A stretch of 64,000 bases of DNA from positions 1 to 64,000 of the forward strand of contig DASULK010000213.1 in assembly GCA_036278255.1 (NCBI GenBank), read 5' to 3'. The notes under the pieces are model-generated. The model made no database searches and was not told where the DNA came from. It worked only from the letters and a program-made list of their open reading frames with translations. Made by a program: the position numbers and the translations under genes. This document shows, in pieces, positions 8,340 to 16,274 of this stretch (within the stretch, counting starts at the first letter, position 1; the number at the start of each line of letters is the position of its first letter). This stretch comes from DASULK01 sp036278255 (GTDB lineage Bacteria > Actinomycetota > Actinomycetes > Mycobacteriales > Micromonosporaceae).

Positions 8340-9374
8340 ATGAGGATCGGCATCGTAGGAGCAACCGGGCAGGTCGGCGGGGTCATCCGCCAGTTGTTGG
8401 CGGAGCGGCAATTCCCGGTCGAGCAGTTGCGGTTGTTCGCCTCGGCGCGCTCGGCCGGGCAGACCCTGCCCTGGCAGGGCACCGAGATCACCGTGGAGGA
8501 TGCGGCGACCGCCGACTACACGGGCTTGGACATCGTGCTCTTCTCGGCAGGCGGGACCACCTCCCGGCAGTTGGCCCCCACCGTCGCCGCCGCCGGCGCC
8601 GTGGTGATCGACAACTCGTCGGCGTGGCGGATGGACCCGGACGTGCCGCTGGTCGTGGCCGAAGTCAACCCGCACGCCATCGTCGATCGCCCCAAAGGCA
8701 TCATCGCGAACCCCAACTGCACCACCATGGCCGCCATGCCGGTCCTCCGCCCGCTGCACGCCGAAGCCGAGTTGATCAGCCTGGTTGTCGCCACCTACCA
8801 GGCGGTCTCCGGTGCCGGCGTCGCCGGGGTCGCCGAGCTGGACGAGCAGGTGCGCAAGGTGGCCGACCAGGCCACCGGGCTGGCTCTCGACGGTGCGGCC
8901 GTGGAGTTCCCGGCCCCCCGTTCCTTCACCCGGCCGATTGCCTTCAACGTGCTCCCGCTCGCCGGTTCGATCGTCGATGACGGCTCGGCGGAGACGGACG
9001 AGGAGCAGAAGCTTCGCAACGAGAGCCGCAAGATCCTTGAGATCCCGGGGCTGAAGGTCTCCGGCACCTGCGTGCGGGTGCCGGTCTTCACCGGTCACTC
9101 CCTGCAGATCAACGCCCGGTTCGCCCGGCCCCTGTCGCCGCTACGGGCCCGTGAGCTGCTCGACGGCGCCCCCGGCGTGGTGCTCTCCGACGTTCCGACC
9201 CCGCTGCAGGCGGCCGGCCAGGATTCGACGTACGTGGGGCGGATTCGCGCCGACGAGACCGTCGAGCATGGGCTGGCGTTCTTCTGCTCCAACGACAACC
9301 TGCGCAAGGGAGCCGCCCTCAACACCGTTCAGCTCGCCGAGCTGGTCGCCGCCGAGCTGCGCCGCTCGGCGTAG
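8340..9374 (+). CDS. asd: Aspartate-semialdehyde dehydrogenase
   Basis: A protein of 344 residues. It reduces aspartyl-4-phosphate to aspartate semialdehyde with NADPH, on the route to lysine/diaminopimelate, threonine, methionine and homoserine. The N-terminal Rossmann motif is GIVGATGQVGG; the catalytic Cys is C127 in NPNCTTM; the active-site His lies in VPVFTGHSL. Length fits the family. No aspartokinase gene lies next to it here. Its last codons and stop are part of a 30-bp perfect tandem duplication (9361-9420). Confidence 0.95.
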   Translation: MRIGIVGATGQVGGVIRQLLAERQFPVEQLRLFASARSAGQTLPWQGTEITVEDAATADYTGLDIVLFSAGGTTSRQLAPTVAAAGAVVIDNSSAWRMDPDVPLVVAEVNPHAIVDRPKGIIANPNCTTMAAMPVLRPLHAEAELISLVVATYQAVSGAGVAGVAELDEQVRKVADQATGLALDGAAVEFPAPRSFTRPIAFNVLPLAGSIVDDGSAETDEEQKLRNESRKILEIPGLKVSGTCVRVPVFTGHSLQINARFARPLSPLRARELLDGAPGVVLSDVPTPLQAAGQDSTYVGRIRADETVEHGLAFFCSNDNLRKGAALNTVQLAELVAAELRRSA

Positions 9375-9420
9375 TTCACGCCGCACCTCCGCCGCTCGGC
9401 GTAGTTCACGCCGCACCTCC
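9361..9420. repeat. Perfect 30-bp tandem duplication across the asd stop codon
   Basis: The 30 bases 9361-9390 (beginning GCCGCTCGGCGTAG) are repeated exactly at 9391-9420. The first copy holds the last codons and TAG stop of asd; the second lies in the intergenic space and carries a second, unused TAG in the same frame. A further GCCGCC begins a third, broken unit. Confidence 0.95.
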
Positions 9421-9484
9421 GCCGCCGGTTACCTGGCCCTGCCGTCGGGTAGACCAGGGGTGCCGACAGGAGGAGGGAGCATTC

Positions 9485-9901
9485 ATGACCACCGTCGGAG
9501 AGTTCATGACGACCCGGTTGGTGACCATGGACGTCAACGACGCCGTGACCAACGCCGCCCGAAAAATGCATGATGCAGACATCGGTGACGTGATCGTCAT
9601 GGACGGGGACGAAGTCGCCGGCATCGTAACCGACCGTGACATTGCAGTGCGGGCCGTTGCCGAACAGTTGGATATGGATAACGTCCCACTCAGCCGGATC
9701 CAGTCCTCGGACCTCATCACCGTCTCCCAGCATGACGACGCCGTCGCCGCGGCGGACCTGATGCGCACAAACGCCGTACGCCGGTTGCCGGTGATCGAGG
9801 ATGGCAAGCTGATCGGGGTGATCTCGCTCGGTGACCTTGCGGTGGAACGGGACCCCGACTCGGTCCTCGCCGTTATCAGCGCCGAGGATCCCAACCATTG
9901 A
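9485..9901 (+). CDS. Two-CBS-domain protein
   Basis: A protein of 138 residues made almost entirely of a tandem CBS pair (about 5-65 and 72-130). Motifs are GDVIVMDGDEVAGIVTDRDI in the first and RRLPVIEDGKLIGVISLGDL in the second. Such stand-alone Bateman modules bind adenosine nucleotides or related ligands and act as energy sensors; the partner is unknown. The start is well supported by AGGAGGAGGG about seven bases before ATG. It is terminated by the hairpin at 9916-9947. Confidence 0.88.
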   Translation: MTTVGEFMTTRLVTMDVNDAVTNAARKMHDADIGDVIVMDGDEVAGIVTDRDIAVRAVAEQLDMDNVPLSRIQSSDLITVSQHDDAVAAADLMRTNAVRRLPVIEDGKLIGVISLGDLAVERDPDSVLAVISAEDPNH

Positions 9902-9915
9902 CGATTGACAAGGAG

Positions 9916-9947
9916 CGCCGGCCCGCAGCGACGGGCCGGCGTTTTTT
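9916..9947 (+). terminator. Rho-independent terminator after the CBS gene
   Basis: A 10-bp GC-rich stem (CGCCGGCCCG at 9916-9925, complement at 9932-9941) with a six-base loop is followed by six T residues (9942-9947). It lies 15 bp after the stop. Confidence 0.92.
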
Positions 9948-10102
9948 GCTCCTCGGAAAACCTCGCCCGCCCAAGTGAGAAGTCCGCGCGGCAGGGAAAG
10001 CACCCGATGCGGGCGATGGCGGAGCCGTCCTGTGGGAGTAGACCTCGGGGCGGTTCCGGTACTCGATCGGTCGGTGCAGCGAGGCGAGGGGGACGAACGT
10101 CG

Positions 10103-10486
10103 ATGACGGGGGCGACCACAAAGTTCTTCGCATCTATTGAGCAGCGCGGATATGATCCCCGTCTCGGCCGGATGACGGGGACCGCGCGTTTCGATCTCAA
10201 AGAGGGAGACCAGACGGACCACTGGTTCGTTTCGGTCAACAACGGGCAGCTCAAAGTTTCGAGGAACGCGGGGGGCGAGCCGGATGCCGTCCTCACGGCT
10301 GACGCCGGCCTCTTCGACCGCATAGCGAAGGGCGAAGAAAACCCGGTCGCGGCCATGCTGCGCGGCGCGCTGCTCATCAGCGGGAACCTTCAACTGCTCG
10401 TCCAGTTGGAGCGCCTCTTTCCCGGCCCGCCGAACGCACGCGGTCCCCGATGCCTTCATGACGGAAAGCGGGAGCAGAAACAGTGA
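10103..10486 (+). CDS. SCP2 sterol-binding domain protein
   Basis: A protein of 127 residues with the SCP2/sterol-transfer fold pattern: GTARFDLKEGDQTDHWFVSVNNGQL, the DAVLTADAGLFDRIAKGEENP motif, then an AMLRGALLISGNLQLLVQLERLFPG helix that forms the hydrophobic tunnel. The family binds lipids or acts as an accessory module. Its stop overlaps the GTG start of the debranching-enzyme gene by four bases. The ATG at 10103 is preceded by GAGGGGGA. Confidence 0.85.
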   Translation: MTGATTKFFASIEQRGYDPRLGRMTGTARFDLKEGDQTDHWFVSVNNGQLKVSRNAGGEPDAVLTADAGLFDRIAKGEENPVAAMLRGALLISGNLQLLVQLERLFPGPPNARGPRCLHDGKREQKQ

Positions 10487-12561
10487 CAGCAGACCAAGTC
10501 AGGATCCTGGACGGCAGCACCTTCCTGGTCAGTGACGGCAATGGCGATATCGACCCCTCGCCGACCTTCCCGACCGGGTTGTTCTCCACCGACACCCGAT
10601 ACCTGTCCAAATGGGTGCTGACCGTCAACGGGGAACGACTGAACGCTCTCTCCGTTGACGATCTGCAGTACTTCGAGTCCCGCTTCTTCCTGGTCCCCGG
10701 CGTCGCCACCCACTACATCGATGCGAAACTGTCGGTGATCCGCCGGCGCCTGATCTCCGGGTTGATCGAGGAGTATCTGACCTTTCTCAACCACGACGAG
10801 CATCCTGCCAACCTCATTATTCGGGTCGAGGCGGGCTCTGACTTCGCCGACCTCTTCGAGATCAAGGATGTGACGGAGAAGAAGGGCAGCTACTACCGAG
10901 AGGTCGAGGACGGGTGTCTCCGGCTGGGCTACGCCCGCAACGAGTTCCGGCGGGAGACCGTTATCGATGCGGGGAAATCGGCGAAGGTCGATGAGGACGG
11001 GTTCACCTTCACCGTCACCATTCCACCTCACGGCGAGTGGGAGGCGTGCCTCAAGGTGCGCCTCGGGGCCGTTGCCATCGGCGGCATCGAAATGCACCGC
11101 GAGGAGCAGACGGAGTCGGCCGCACCGCACATGCGGTTCGACCTGGAGAAGTGGCTCAGTGAAGCGCCGACCGTCAACACCGAATCCGAGGCGCTGGCGA
11201 TGACGTACCAGCGCAGCCTGGTCGACCTCGCGGCGCTGCGGTTCCGACCGTTGACGTCGCGCGACGAAAGTATCCCGTCGGCCGGCCTGCCCTGGTTCAT
11301 GACCATCTTCGGCCGGGACAGCATCTTCACCAGCCTGCAGACGCTGCCGTTCGTCCCGGCCCAGGCGGCGGCGACACTGCGCCTGCTGGCATCCATGCAG
11401 GGCACCCGCTTCGATGACTTCCGCGACGAGGACCCCGGCCGGATACTGCACGAACTCCGGTACGGCGAGAGCGCGGCCTTCGAGGAGCAGCCCCACTCGC
11501 CCTACTACGGCTCGGCTGATGCCACCCCGCTCTGGGTGATCCTGCTCGACGAGTACGAGCGCTGGAGCGGCAACCACGAACTGGTAGCCGAACTGGAGTA
11601 CGCGGCACGCGCCGCCCTCAAATGGATCGACACCTACGCGGACCTGATGGGCAACGGCTACATCTGGTACGAACCCCGCATTCCCGAAACCGGCTTGGAG
11701 AACCAGTGCTGGAAGGACTCGTGGGACGCCATCGCCTACCGGGACGGACGCCTGCCCGGCTTCCCGCGGGCGACCTGCGAGTTGCAGGGTTACGCGTACG
11801 ACGCCAAAATGCGGGCCGCCCGGCTGGCCCGACTGGTCTGGAACGACCCCGCTTTCGCCGACCAGCTGGAGCGGGAGGCCAAAGATCTCAAGGACCGGTT
11901 CAACCGGGACTTCTGGGTGGAGGACGGGGAGTACTACGCCCTGGCACTGGACAACGAGGGAGGCCAGGTTGACTCGCTGACCTCCAACATCGGGCACCTG
12001 CTCTGGAGCGGCATCGTGCCCGAGGATCGCGCCAAGAAGATCGCCGAGCATCTTGTCGGCCCCCGGCTCTTCTCCGGCTGGGGGATACGGACCATGGCCC
12101 AGGGCGAAGGGCGCTACAACCCGATCGGCTACCACGTCGGCACCGTCTGGCCGTTCGACAGTTCGTTCATCGCATGGGGGCTGCGACGGTACGGGTTCAA
12201 CGAGGAGGCGGGCACCCTCGCCGAGGGCCTGCTCGACGCGGCCGCGTACTTCCAGGGCCGGTTGCCGGAAGCCTTCGGCGGCTACGACCGGGAGCAGACG
12301 AAGTACCCCGTCGAATACCCGACCGCCTGCAGCCCGCAGGCCTGGTCAACCGGCACCCCGCTCCTGCTGATCCGGAACATGCTCGGCCTCGACCCACACG
12401 AAAACCACCTGGCGGTCAACCCGGGCCTGCCCCGGGAGATGGGCCGCATCGAGGTACTGGACATTCCCGGCCGGTGGGGCCGGGTCGACGCCTTCGCCCG
12501 GGGACGGTTGGCCGTCACCCATCCGAAGCCCGTATCACCTCTTCTCCCGAGGTTGACCTGA
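10483..12561 (+). CDS. Glycogen-debranching-type amylo-alpha-1,6-glucosidase
   Basis: A protein of 692 residues. The N-terminal beta-sandwich (about 5-205) matches the glycogen-debranching N-terminal domain (ILDGSTFLVSDGNGDI...GLFSTDTRYLSKW). An (alpha/alpha)6 barrel follows (about 230-670) with GLPWFMTIFGRDSIFTSL, GNGYIWYEPRI, LENQCWKDSWDA and YHVGTVWPFDSS. Family members hydrolyse alpha-1,6 branches or related alpha-glucans in the cytoplasm. The GTG start overlaps the SCP2 stop. A second toroidal glycosidase occurs at 55403-57715. Confidence 0.85.
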   Translation: MTADQVRILDGSTFLVSDGNGDIDPSPTFPTGLFSTDTRYLSKWVLTVNGERLNALSVDDLQYFESRFFLVPGVATHYIDAKLSVIRRRLISGLIEEYLTFLNHDEHPANLIIRVEAGSDFADLFEIKDVTEKKGSYYREVEDGCLRLGYARNEFRRETVIDAGKSAKVDEDGFTFTVTIPPHGEWEACLKVRLGAVAIGGIEMHREEQTESAAPHMRFDLEKWLSEAPTVNTESEALAMTYQRSLVDLAALRFRPLTSRDESIPSAGLPWFMTIFGRDSIFTSLQTLPFVPAQAAATLRLLASMQGTRFDDFRDEDPGRILHELRYGESAAFEEQPHSPYYGSADATPLWVILLDEYERWSGNHELVAELEYAARAALKWIDTYADLMGNGYIWYEPRIPETGLENQCWKDSWDAIAYRDGRLPGFPRATCELQGYAYDAKMRAARLARLVWNDPAFADQLEREAKDLKDRFNRDFWVEDGEYYALALDNEGGQVDSLTSNIGHLLWSGIVPEDRAKKIAEHLVGPRLFSGWGIRTMAQGEGRYNPIGYHVGTVWPFDSSFIAWGLRRYGFNEEAGTLAEGLLDAAAYFQGRLPEAFGGYDREQTKYPVEYPTACSPQAWSTGTPLLLIRNMLGLDPHENHLAVNPGLPREMGRIEVLDIPGRWGRVDAFARGRLAVTHPKPVSPLLPRLT

Positions 12562-12598
12562 GGGCTCGGCTGCACCGGAACTGACGAAGCGAAGCCGG

Positions 12599-13131
12599 TC
12601 ACGCTGCGGCCCGGACGCGGTGGACGGCGTCGCTCAGGTGTGAGCGGTACCGCAGCATCGCGCTGGCCTGCTGTTCGTCTCCGTTACGGCGGGCGTACAC
12701 GACCGTCGACCGGGCGACGCGGGCCGCCACGCCCGGTCCATGTCGGACCGCGACCAGGTGCAGCGCGAGGTCGATGCCGCTGGCGATCCCGGCAGAAGTG
12801 ACCACCCGGTCGTCCACGACGTAGAGCACGTCTCGCACCACGGTCGCCTTCGGATAACGGCGGCCGAGCTCGTCCTGCAGATCGTGATGCGTCGTGCAGC
12901 GGCGGCCGTCGAGCAGCCCGGCACGACGATGAGGTCCGCGGCGGTCAGATCTAGCCAATCCACGGCTGCCCACAGCGGAAGCCCCTGCGCGGCTGTCACC
13001 TGCTCCTGCTCGGCCACGTAGCTGAGCTGATACTCGTACCCGAGATCCGCCGCGGTCGAGAAGACCTCGGCGGGCCCGGCCAGATCGAGCAGATGCAGCC
13101 GAGGAGTGAGCAGAAAGGCGACGCGGGTCAC
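12599..13131 (-). pseudogene. Decayed GlxA-family (DJ-1/PfpI + AraC) transcriptional regulator
   Basis: The first frame (13131 down to about 12915) gives the normal start of a GlxA-type regulator: VAFLLTPRLHLLDLAGPAEVFSTAADLG through ADLIVVPG. The recognisable sequence then jumps to another frame (about 12922 to 12599) with AGLLDGRRCTTHHDLQDELGRRYP. About 40-50 residues that normally carry the conserved Cys of the DJ-1 fold are missing at the junction near 12915. The gene also stops at RSHLSDAVHRVRAAA, just where the AraC helix-turn-helix would begin, so the DNA-binding domain is absent too. Not expected to be functional. Confidence 0.85.
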
Positions 13132-13138
13132 GATCTGG

Positions 13139-13688
13139 TCAGCCGCCTACCGGGGTGACGGCCGAGCCGGTCAGTTCGGCGACGGTGCGGATGGTGGCGA
13201 AACGTTCGGCCAACGCGTACTCGGTGCGCGCGATGATGTCATCCGTCGACAGGGTGCGCGGGTCGGCGAGGATCTCGGCCACGGCTCGGCTGGCCGGGTC
13301 GGCCCGGTGGGGGATCGGGGTGGTGGCGGTCGCGTCGGTCACGAACGTCACGTCGAAGCCGAGGTCCGACGCGACCCGCGCCGTGGGCGGTGAGGTCCTG
13401 CTGCAGGTTGGTTGTGGAGAAGGCGTTGTGCGACGTCTTCGTGACAATCGGTTCGCCGTCGTGCGGAACCAACCCGTCCATCAGCCGAACGTGACCACGG
13501 GCCGGGTCGAACACCGTGCCGGTGCCCGGTTCGGAGTGCAGGACCCAGACTACGAGGTCGTTCTGGTCGCGGGCTGCCGACACCAGGCGGTTGACCGACC
13601 CGACGATGTCGGGATGTGAGACGGCCTGCCAGATCGGCTGCTGCCGGAACGATTCCTGTACGTCGATGACGACAAGCGCTCTGTTCAT
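13139..13688 (-). pseudogene. Decayed isochorismatase/cysteine hydrolase
   Basis: From 13688 the protein reads ALVVIDVQESFRQQPIW, with the catalytic Asp in VIDVQ, through IVTKTSHNAFSTTNLQQDL (the Lys of the triad). Near 13382 the frame is lost, and the family sequence resumes in another frame as ARVASDLGFDVTFVTDATAT, ending at 13139. About 20 residues are missing, precisely the segment that holds the nucleophilic Cys (family form GIRTEQCVETT). The gene ends eight bases before the GlxA remnant, its likely former regulator and operon partner. Confidence 0.88.
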
Positions 13689-13793
13689 GCTCTTGATCCT
13701 GGTTCGCCGCGCAGCTCCGCGGGAGGCACGATCACGTCCCGGTGCGGACCGATCCGGTCAGCCCGACCGGATCCGCCCGTTCGTCCGCAGTGG

Positions 13794-14153
13794 TCAGCCG
13801 ACGCTGTCAAGGAACGCCAGGGTGCGTTGCATGAGCAGCGTGGCGGCCTGCTCGTCGTAGTCCTCGCTGCTGGTGTCGGCGAAAAGATGACCGGTGCCGG
13901 GGTACAGGAAGAGTTCGGCGTGGATCTGCGCCGCCACCTCTTTCATGATCGGGACCTCCGCCCACTCATCGGAGTCCATGGCGTGCATCTGCGCCGGCGT
14001 CCCGGCGGGCCACGGACTGGCGAAACTCGCCGTCGGTACGGCGCTGTGTAGCAGAAGGGCACCCAGCGCACCGGGGCGGGTCTGGGTGAGCGCCTGATCC
14101 AGAAAGCCCTGCGTCTGTCCCTGCGCGTGGTGAAGCAGCAGTACCTCGGTCAT
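13794..14153 (-). pseudogene. Dienelactone hydrolase family remnant with internal in-frame deletion
   Basis: The 119-residue frame starts like a dienelactone hydrolase (EVLLLHHAQG) and then joins directly to QTRPGALGALLLHSAVP, which normally lies about 70 residues later. The missing segment holds the nucleophile elbow (GFSLG in relatives). The Asp (HAMDSDEW) and His (GTGHLF) of the triad are still present. The frame is intact, so a protein may be made, but it cannot be an active hydrolase. Family length is about 190-200 residues. Confidence 0.78.
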
Positions 14154-14197
14154 CGGGCGACCGTATAACCTCCCACCGACAATGGCCGGGGGTTTGC

Positions 14198-14273
14198 TGG
14201 CGCGCCCGGCAGGATTCGAACCTGCGACCTTGGGATTAGAAGTCCCCCGCTCTATCCACTGAGCTACGGGCGC
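14198..14273 (-). tRNA. tRNA-Arg (anticodon TCT)
   Basis: Read on the minus strand, the gene starts GCGCCCGTAGCTCAGTGGA, has anticodon loop CTTCTAA (TCT), T-loop GGTTCGAATCC, and an acceptor stem GCGCCCG/CGGGCGC. The discriminator is G and CCA is encoded (14200-14198). It lies directly upstream of the decayed three-gene cluster. Confidence 0.96.
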
Positions 14274-14362
14274 ATGGGTGCGCGGAAAGGTTACCGCCGA
14301 AGCGGCAGGGGTGGCTGGACGGGGGCTATACCTTTCTGCTCGTCAATACTAGATTTCTCTCC

Positions 14363-15166
14363 GTGCAGGTGACGGGCAACACAATTTTGCCGTTGCTGGT
14401 GCCGGTCGTCGAGGACCGGGCTGGCGAAGAGCGACTGCTCGACGACTTCATTGACGACATCGCCATTGCCTACTCCTTCGGTCCACCGTACGGGGAGCGC
14501 CTGGTGACCTGGGCGGACCTGGACCGGATGCGTACTGCTCGACGGGTGCTGCGACGGACCGCGATGGAGAACCTCGCCCGGGCATTCCACCACGTAGGTA
14601 TTCACGGGCAACCGCCGGCGCTGATGATCTCCTTCGACGGGCTGGAGTCCAGCGTGCTGCTCGCCGACGAGTTCTGGGACCATCTGCAGCGGTCGGTCCC
14701 CGGAGAACTGGTCGTCGGTGTCCCCGCCCGCGACGTGGTCATCATCACCGGCAGTGAGTCCCGACCCGGGATGGAGCGGGTCCGACGGGCAGTCGACCGG
14801 GTGTTCTTCGCCGGTGATCAGCACCTGCTCAGCCGGGATCTGCTGGTGTGGCGGCGGGGGGAATGGGCGGTTTTTGATCCCGATCCGCGTTCGGCGCCAG
14901 TGCCGTCGGGTCCGGTCGAATCGCGGTATCCAGCGGCGCCTCGGTCGCCGAATCAGTCCGCACCGGCACGGTCGTACCCAGGGCAGGAGCGGGCATATCC
15001 GCCGCGACAGCCGACGTCTCGGGGATCCACGTCGTCGGAACCGGTGCCGTGGCCGGATGCGGCACCGGCTCGACCCCGCCCGTCTGCGCGCCACTTCGGT
15101 ACGGCGTCCGGTCACTACCGCCCGGCCGATCAGTGGTCGGCACGCCCGGTACGACGAACGCGTTGA
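14363..15166 (+). CDS. DUF1444-like protein with Pro-rich tail
   Basis: A protein of 267 residues. Residues 1-175 form a DUF1444-type domain: ILPLLVPVVEDRAGEERLLDD, IAIAYSFGPPYGERLVTW, RVLRRTAMENLARAF, and RDLLVWRRGEWAVFDP. From about 178 on it is low-complexity (Pro/Arg/Ser), and the last 338 bp lie antisense to the hydrolase gene at 14829-16103. The folded domain is credible; the tail may be disordered or the true end may differ. GTG start, no strong ribosome binding site. Function unknown. Confidence 0.7.
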   Translation: MQVTGNTILPLLVPVVEDRAGEERLLDDFIDDIAIAYSFGPPYGERLVTWADLDRMRTARRVLRRTAMENLARAFHHVGIHGQPPALMISFDGLESSVLLADEFWDHLQRSVPGELVVGVPARDVVIITGSESRPGMERVRRAVDRVFFAGDQHLLSRDLLVWRRGEWAVFDPDPRSAPVPSGPVESRYPAAPRSPNQSAPARSYPGQERAYPPRQPTSRGSTSSEPVPWPDAAPARPRPSARHFGTASGHYRPADQWSARPVRRTR

Positions 15167-16103
15167 GCCAGCGACCCAGTTCGGTAAACACCTGACGACG
15201 TACGGCCGGCCGGGAAAGGGTCAGATCGTGCAGCCCGCCGTCGAAGCGGATCAGCGTGACGTGCCGACCGAGTGATGGTGCCCATCGCGCCATGTGCTCC
15301 ACGTTCAGCACCACGTCCGACCGGGTCGCTGCGTCGTGCCAGGCTGTGGCCCGGAAGCTGCGGGCTGCGGCACCGACCAGCACCGGTACCGGGATGGCCA
15401 GCCCGGCCCGTAGTTGCCGCTGGGCGCGCCGGATCGCCGCCAGCCATCCCAGCCGTACCGGAAAACCGCCCAGCGGCTTCCAGGTCAGGCTGTAGTTCCA
15501 CTCCCCCCGGTAGTCGGCGTGCAGGCTATGGCCGTACACCCGGGAGCTGCCGCGCGGGATGCTCCGGTAGGGCGACCGGTGGGCCAGTCGGGCGGCGGCG
15601 GCGAGCAGCGGCCGGCGTACCAGCCAGGGGGCATGGAAATCGAAGAAGGGACTGTTGAGGAAGAGGCCGTTGACGATGCCGGCCTCGCGGCGGGCGTGCG
15701 CCCAGAGCGCGGCCAGCAGGCCCCCGGTGGAGTGCCCGATGACCAGCAGCGTGCGGTTGCCGTTCTCCTCCCGGATGATCTGTGCCGCCGCATCGAGTTC
15801 CGGGAAGTAGTCGCGCAGGTCGCGGCAGAAGTTCGGTGTCTGGTGGGGTAACAGACTGCGCCCGTACTTGCGCAGGTCGAGGGCGTGGAAGTCCCAGCCG
15901 CGCTCGGCGAAGAACTCGGCCAGGTGGGTGTGGAAGAAGTAGTCGGTGAAGCCGTGCAGGTAGAGGACCGCACGGCCGGTCTGCTGCATCGGACGGCGGC
16001 GGACCAGCGTGGCGACCACGGGGCCTTCGTCATCGGCGCCGAGGTCGATCGTCCGGGATTCGTACTGCTCACCCAAGATGTCGGTATCCACTGTTGTACT
16101 CAC
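14829..16103 (-). CDS. Alpha/beta hydrolase (serine aminopeptidase/lysophospholipase-like)
   Basis: A protein of about 424 residues. The alpha/beta hydrolase core covers about 1-325: oxyanion region VLYLHGFTDYFFHTH, nucleophile elbow GHSTGG, and a likely catalytic His in FDGGLHDLTLSRP. This is the Hydrolase_4/monoacylglycerol-lipase-like group. Residues about 330-424 are Pro/Thr-rich and overlap, antisense, the tail of the DUF1444-like gene. Start is uncertain: GTG 16103 gives STTVDTD; GTG 16130 would add nine residues. Substrate unknown. Confidence 0.8.
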   Translation of the reverse strand: MSTTVDTDILGEQYESRTIDLGADDEGPVVATLVRRRPMQQTGRAVLYLHGFTDYFFHTHLAEFFAERGWDFHALDLRKYGRSLLPHQTPNFCRDLRDYFPELDAAAQIIREENGNRTLLVIGHSTGGLLAALWAHARREAGIVNGLFLNSPFFDFHAPWLVRRPLLAAAARLAHRSPYRSIPRGSSRVYGHSLHADYRGEWNYSLTWKPLGGFPVRLGWLAAIRRAQRQLRAGLAIPVPVLVGAAARSFRATAWHDAATRSDVVLNVEHMARWAPSLGRHVTLIRFDGGLHDLTLSRPAVRRQVFTELGRWLNAFVVPGVPTTDRPGGSDRTPYRSGAQTGGVEPVPHPATAPVPTTWIPETSAVAADMPAPALGTTVPVRTDSATEAPLDTAIRPDPTALAPNADRDQKPPIPPAATPADPG

Positions 16104-16150
16104 CGTGAACGACGGTACCTCACATATCACACTTTCCCATGATCAGGTCT

Positions 16151-16178
16151 TTTTCCACAGGTGCCCTCGTTGTCCACA
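16151..16178 (+). promoter_or_regulatory. Pair of DnaA-box-like 9-mers upstream of ssb
   Basis: TTTTCCACA at 16151-16159 and TTGTCCACA at 16170-16178 point the same way, 19 bp apart start to start (about two helical turns). TTGTCCACA is the preferred actinobacterial DnaA box. They lie about 100 bp upstream of the single-strand-binding protein gene. Confidence 0.6.
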
Positions 16179-16274
16179 GCCGCTGCTCTGACCGCTGCCT
16201 GATGCGGGTGCCATGCCTCAGGCTCTGCCAGAGAGTCGACTCGTTTTTCGGCGGAGCGGAGAGTGGGAGAGGCA

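Noticed and set aside
9905..10102. N-terminal extension of the SCP2 protein from an upstream ATG
   Set aside because: The extension would run through the terminator at 9916-9947; ATG 10103 has its own ribosome binding site.
10456..12135. 559-codon minus-strand open frame
   Set aside because: Antisense shadow of the debranching-type glycosidase.
12562..14273. Genomic island integrated at tRNA-Arg
   Set aside because: No integrase and no second copy of the tRNA 3' end was found on the left side, so only gene decay next to a tRNA is claimed.
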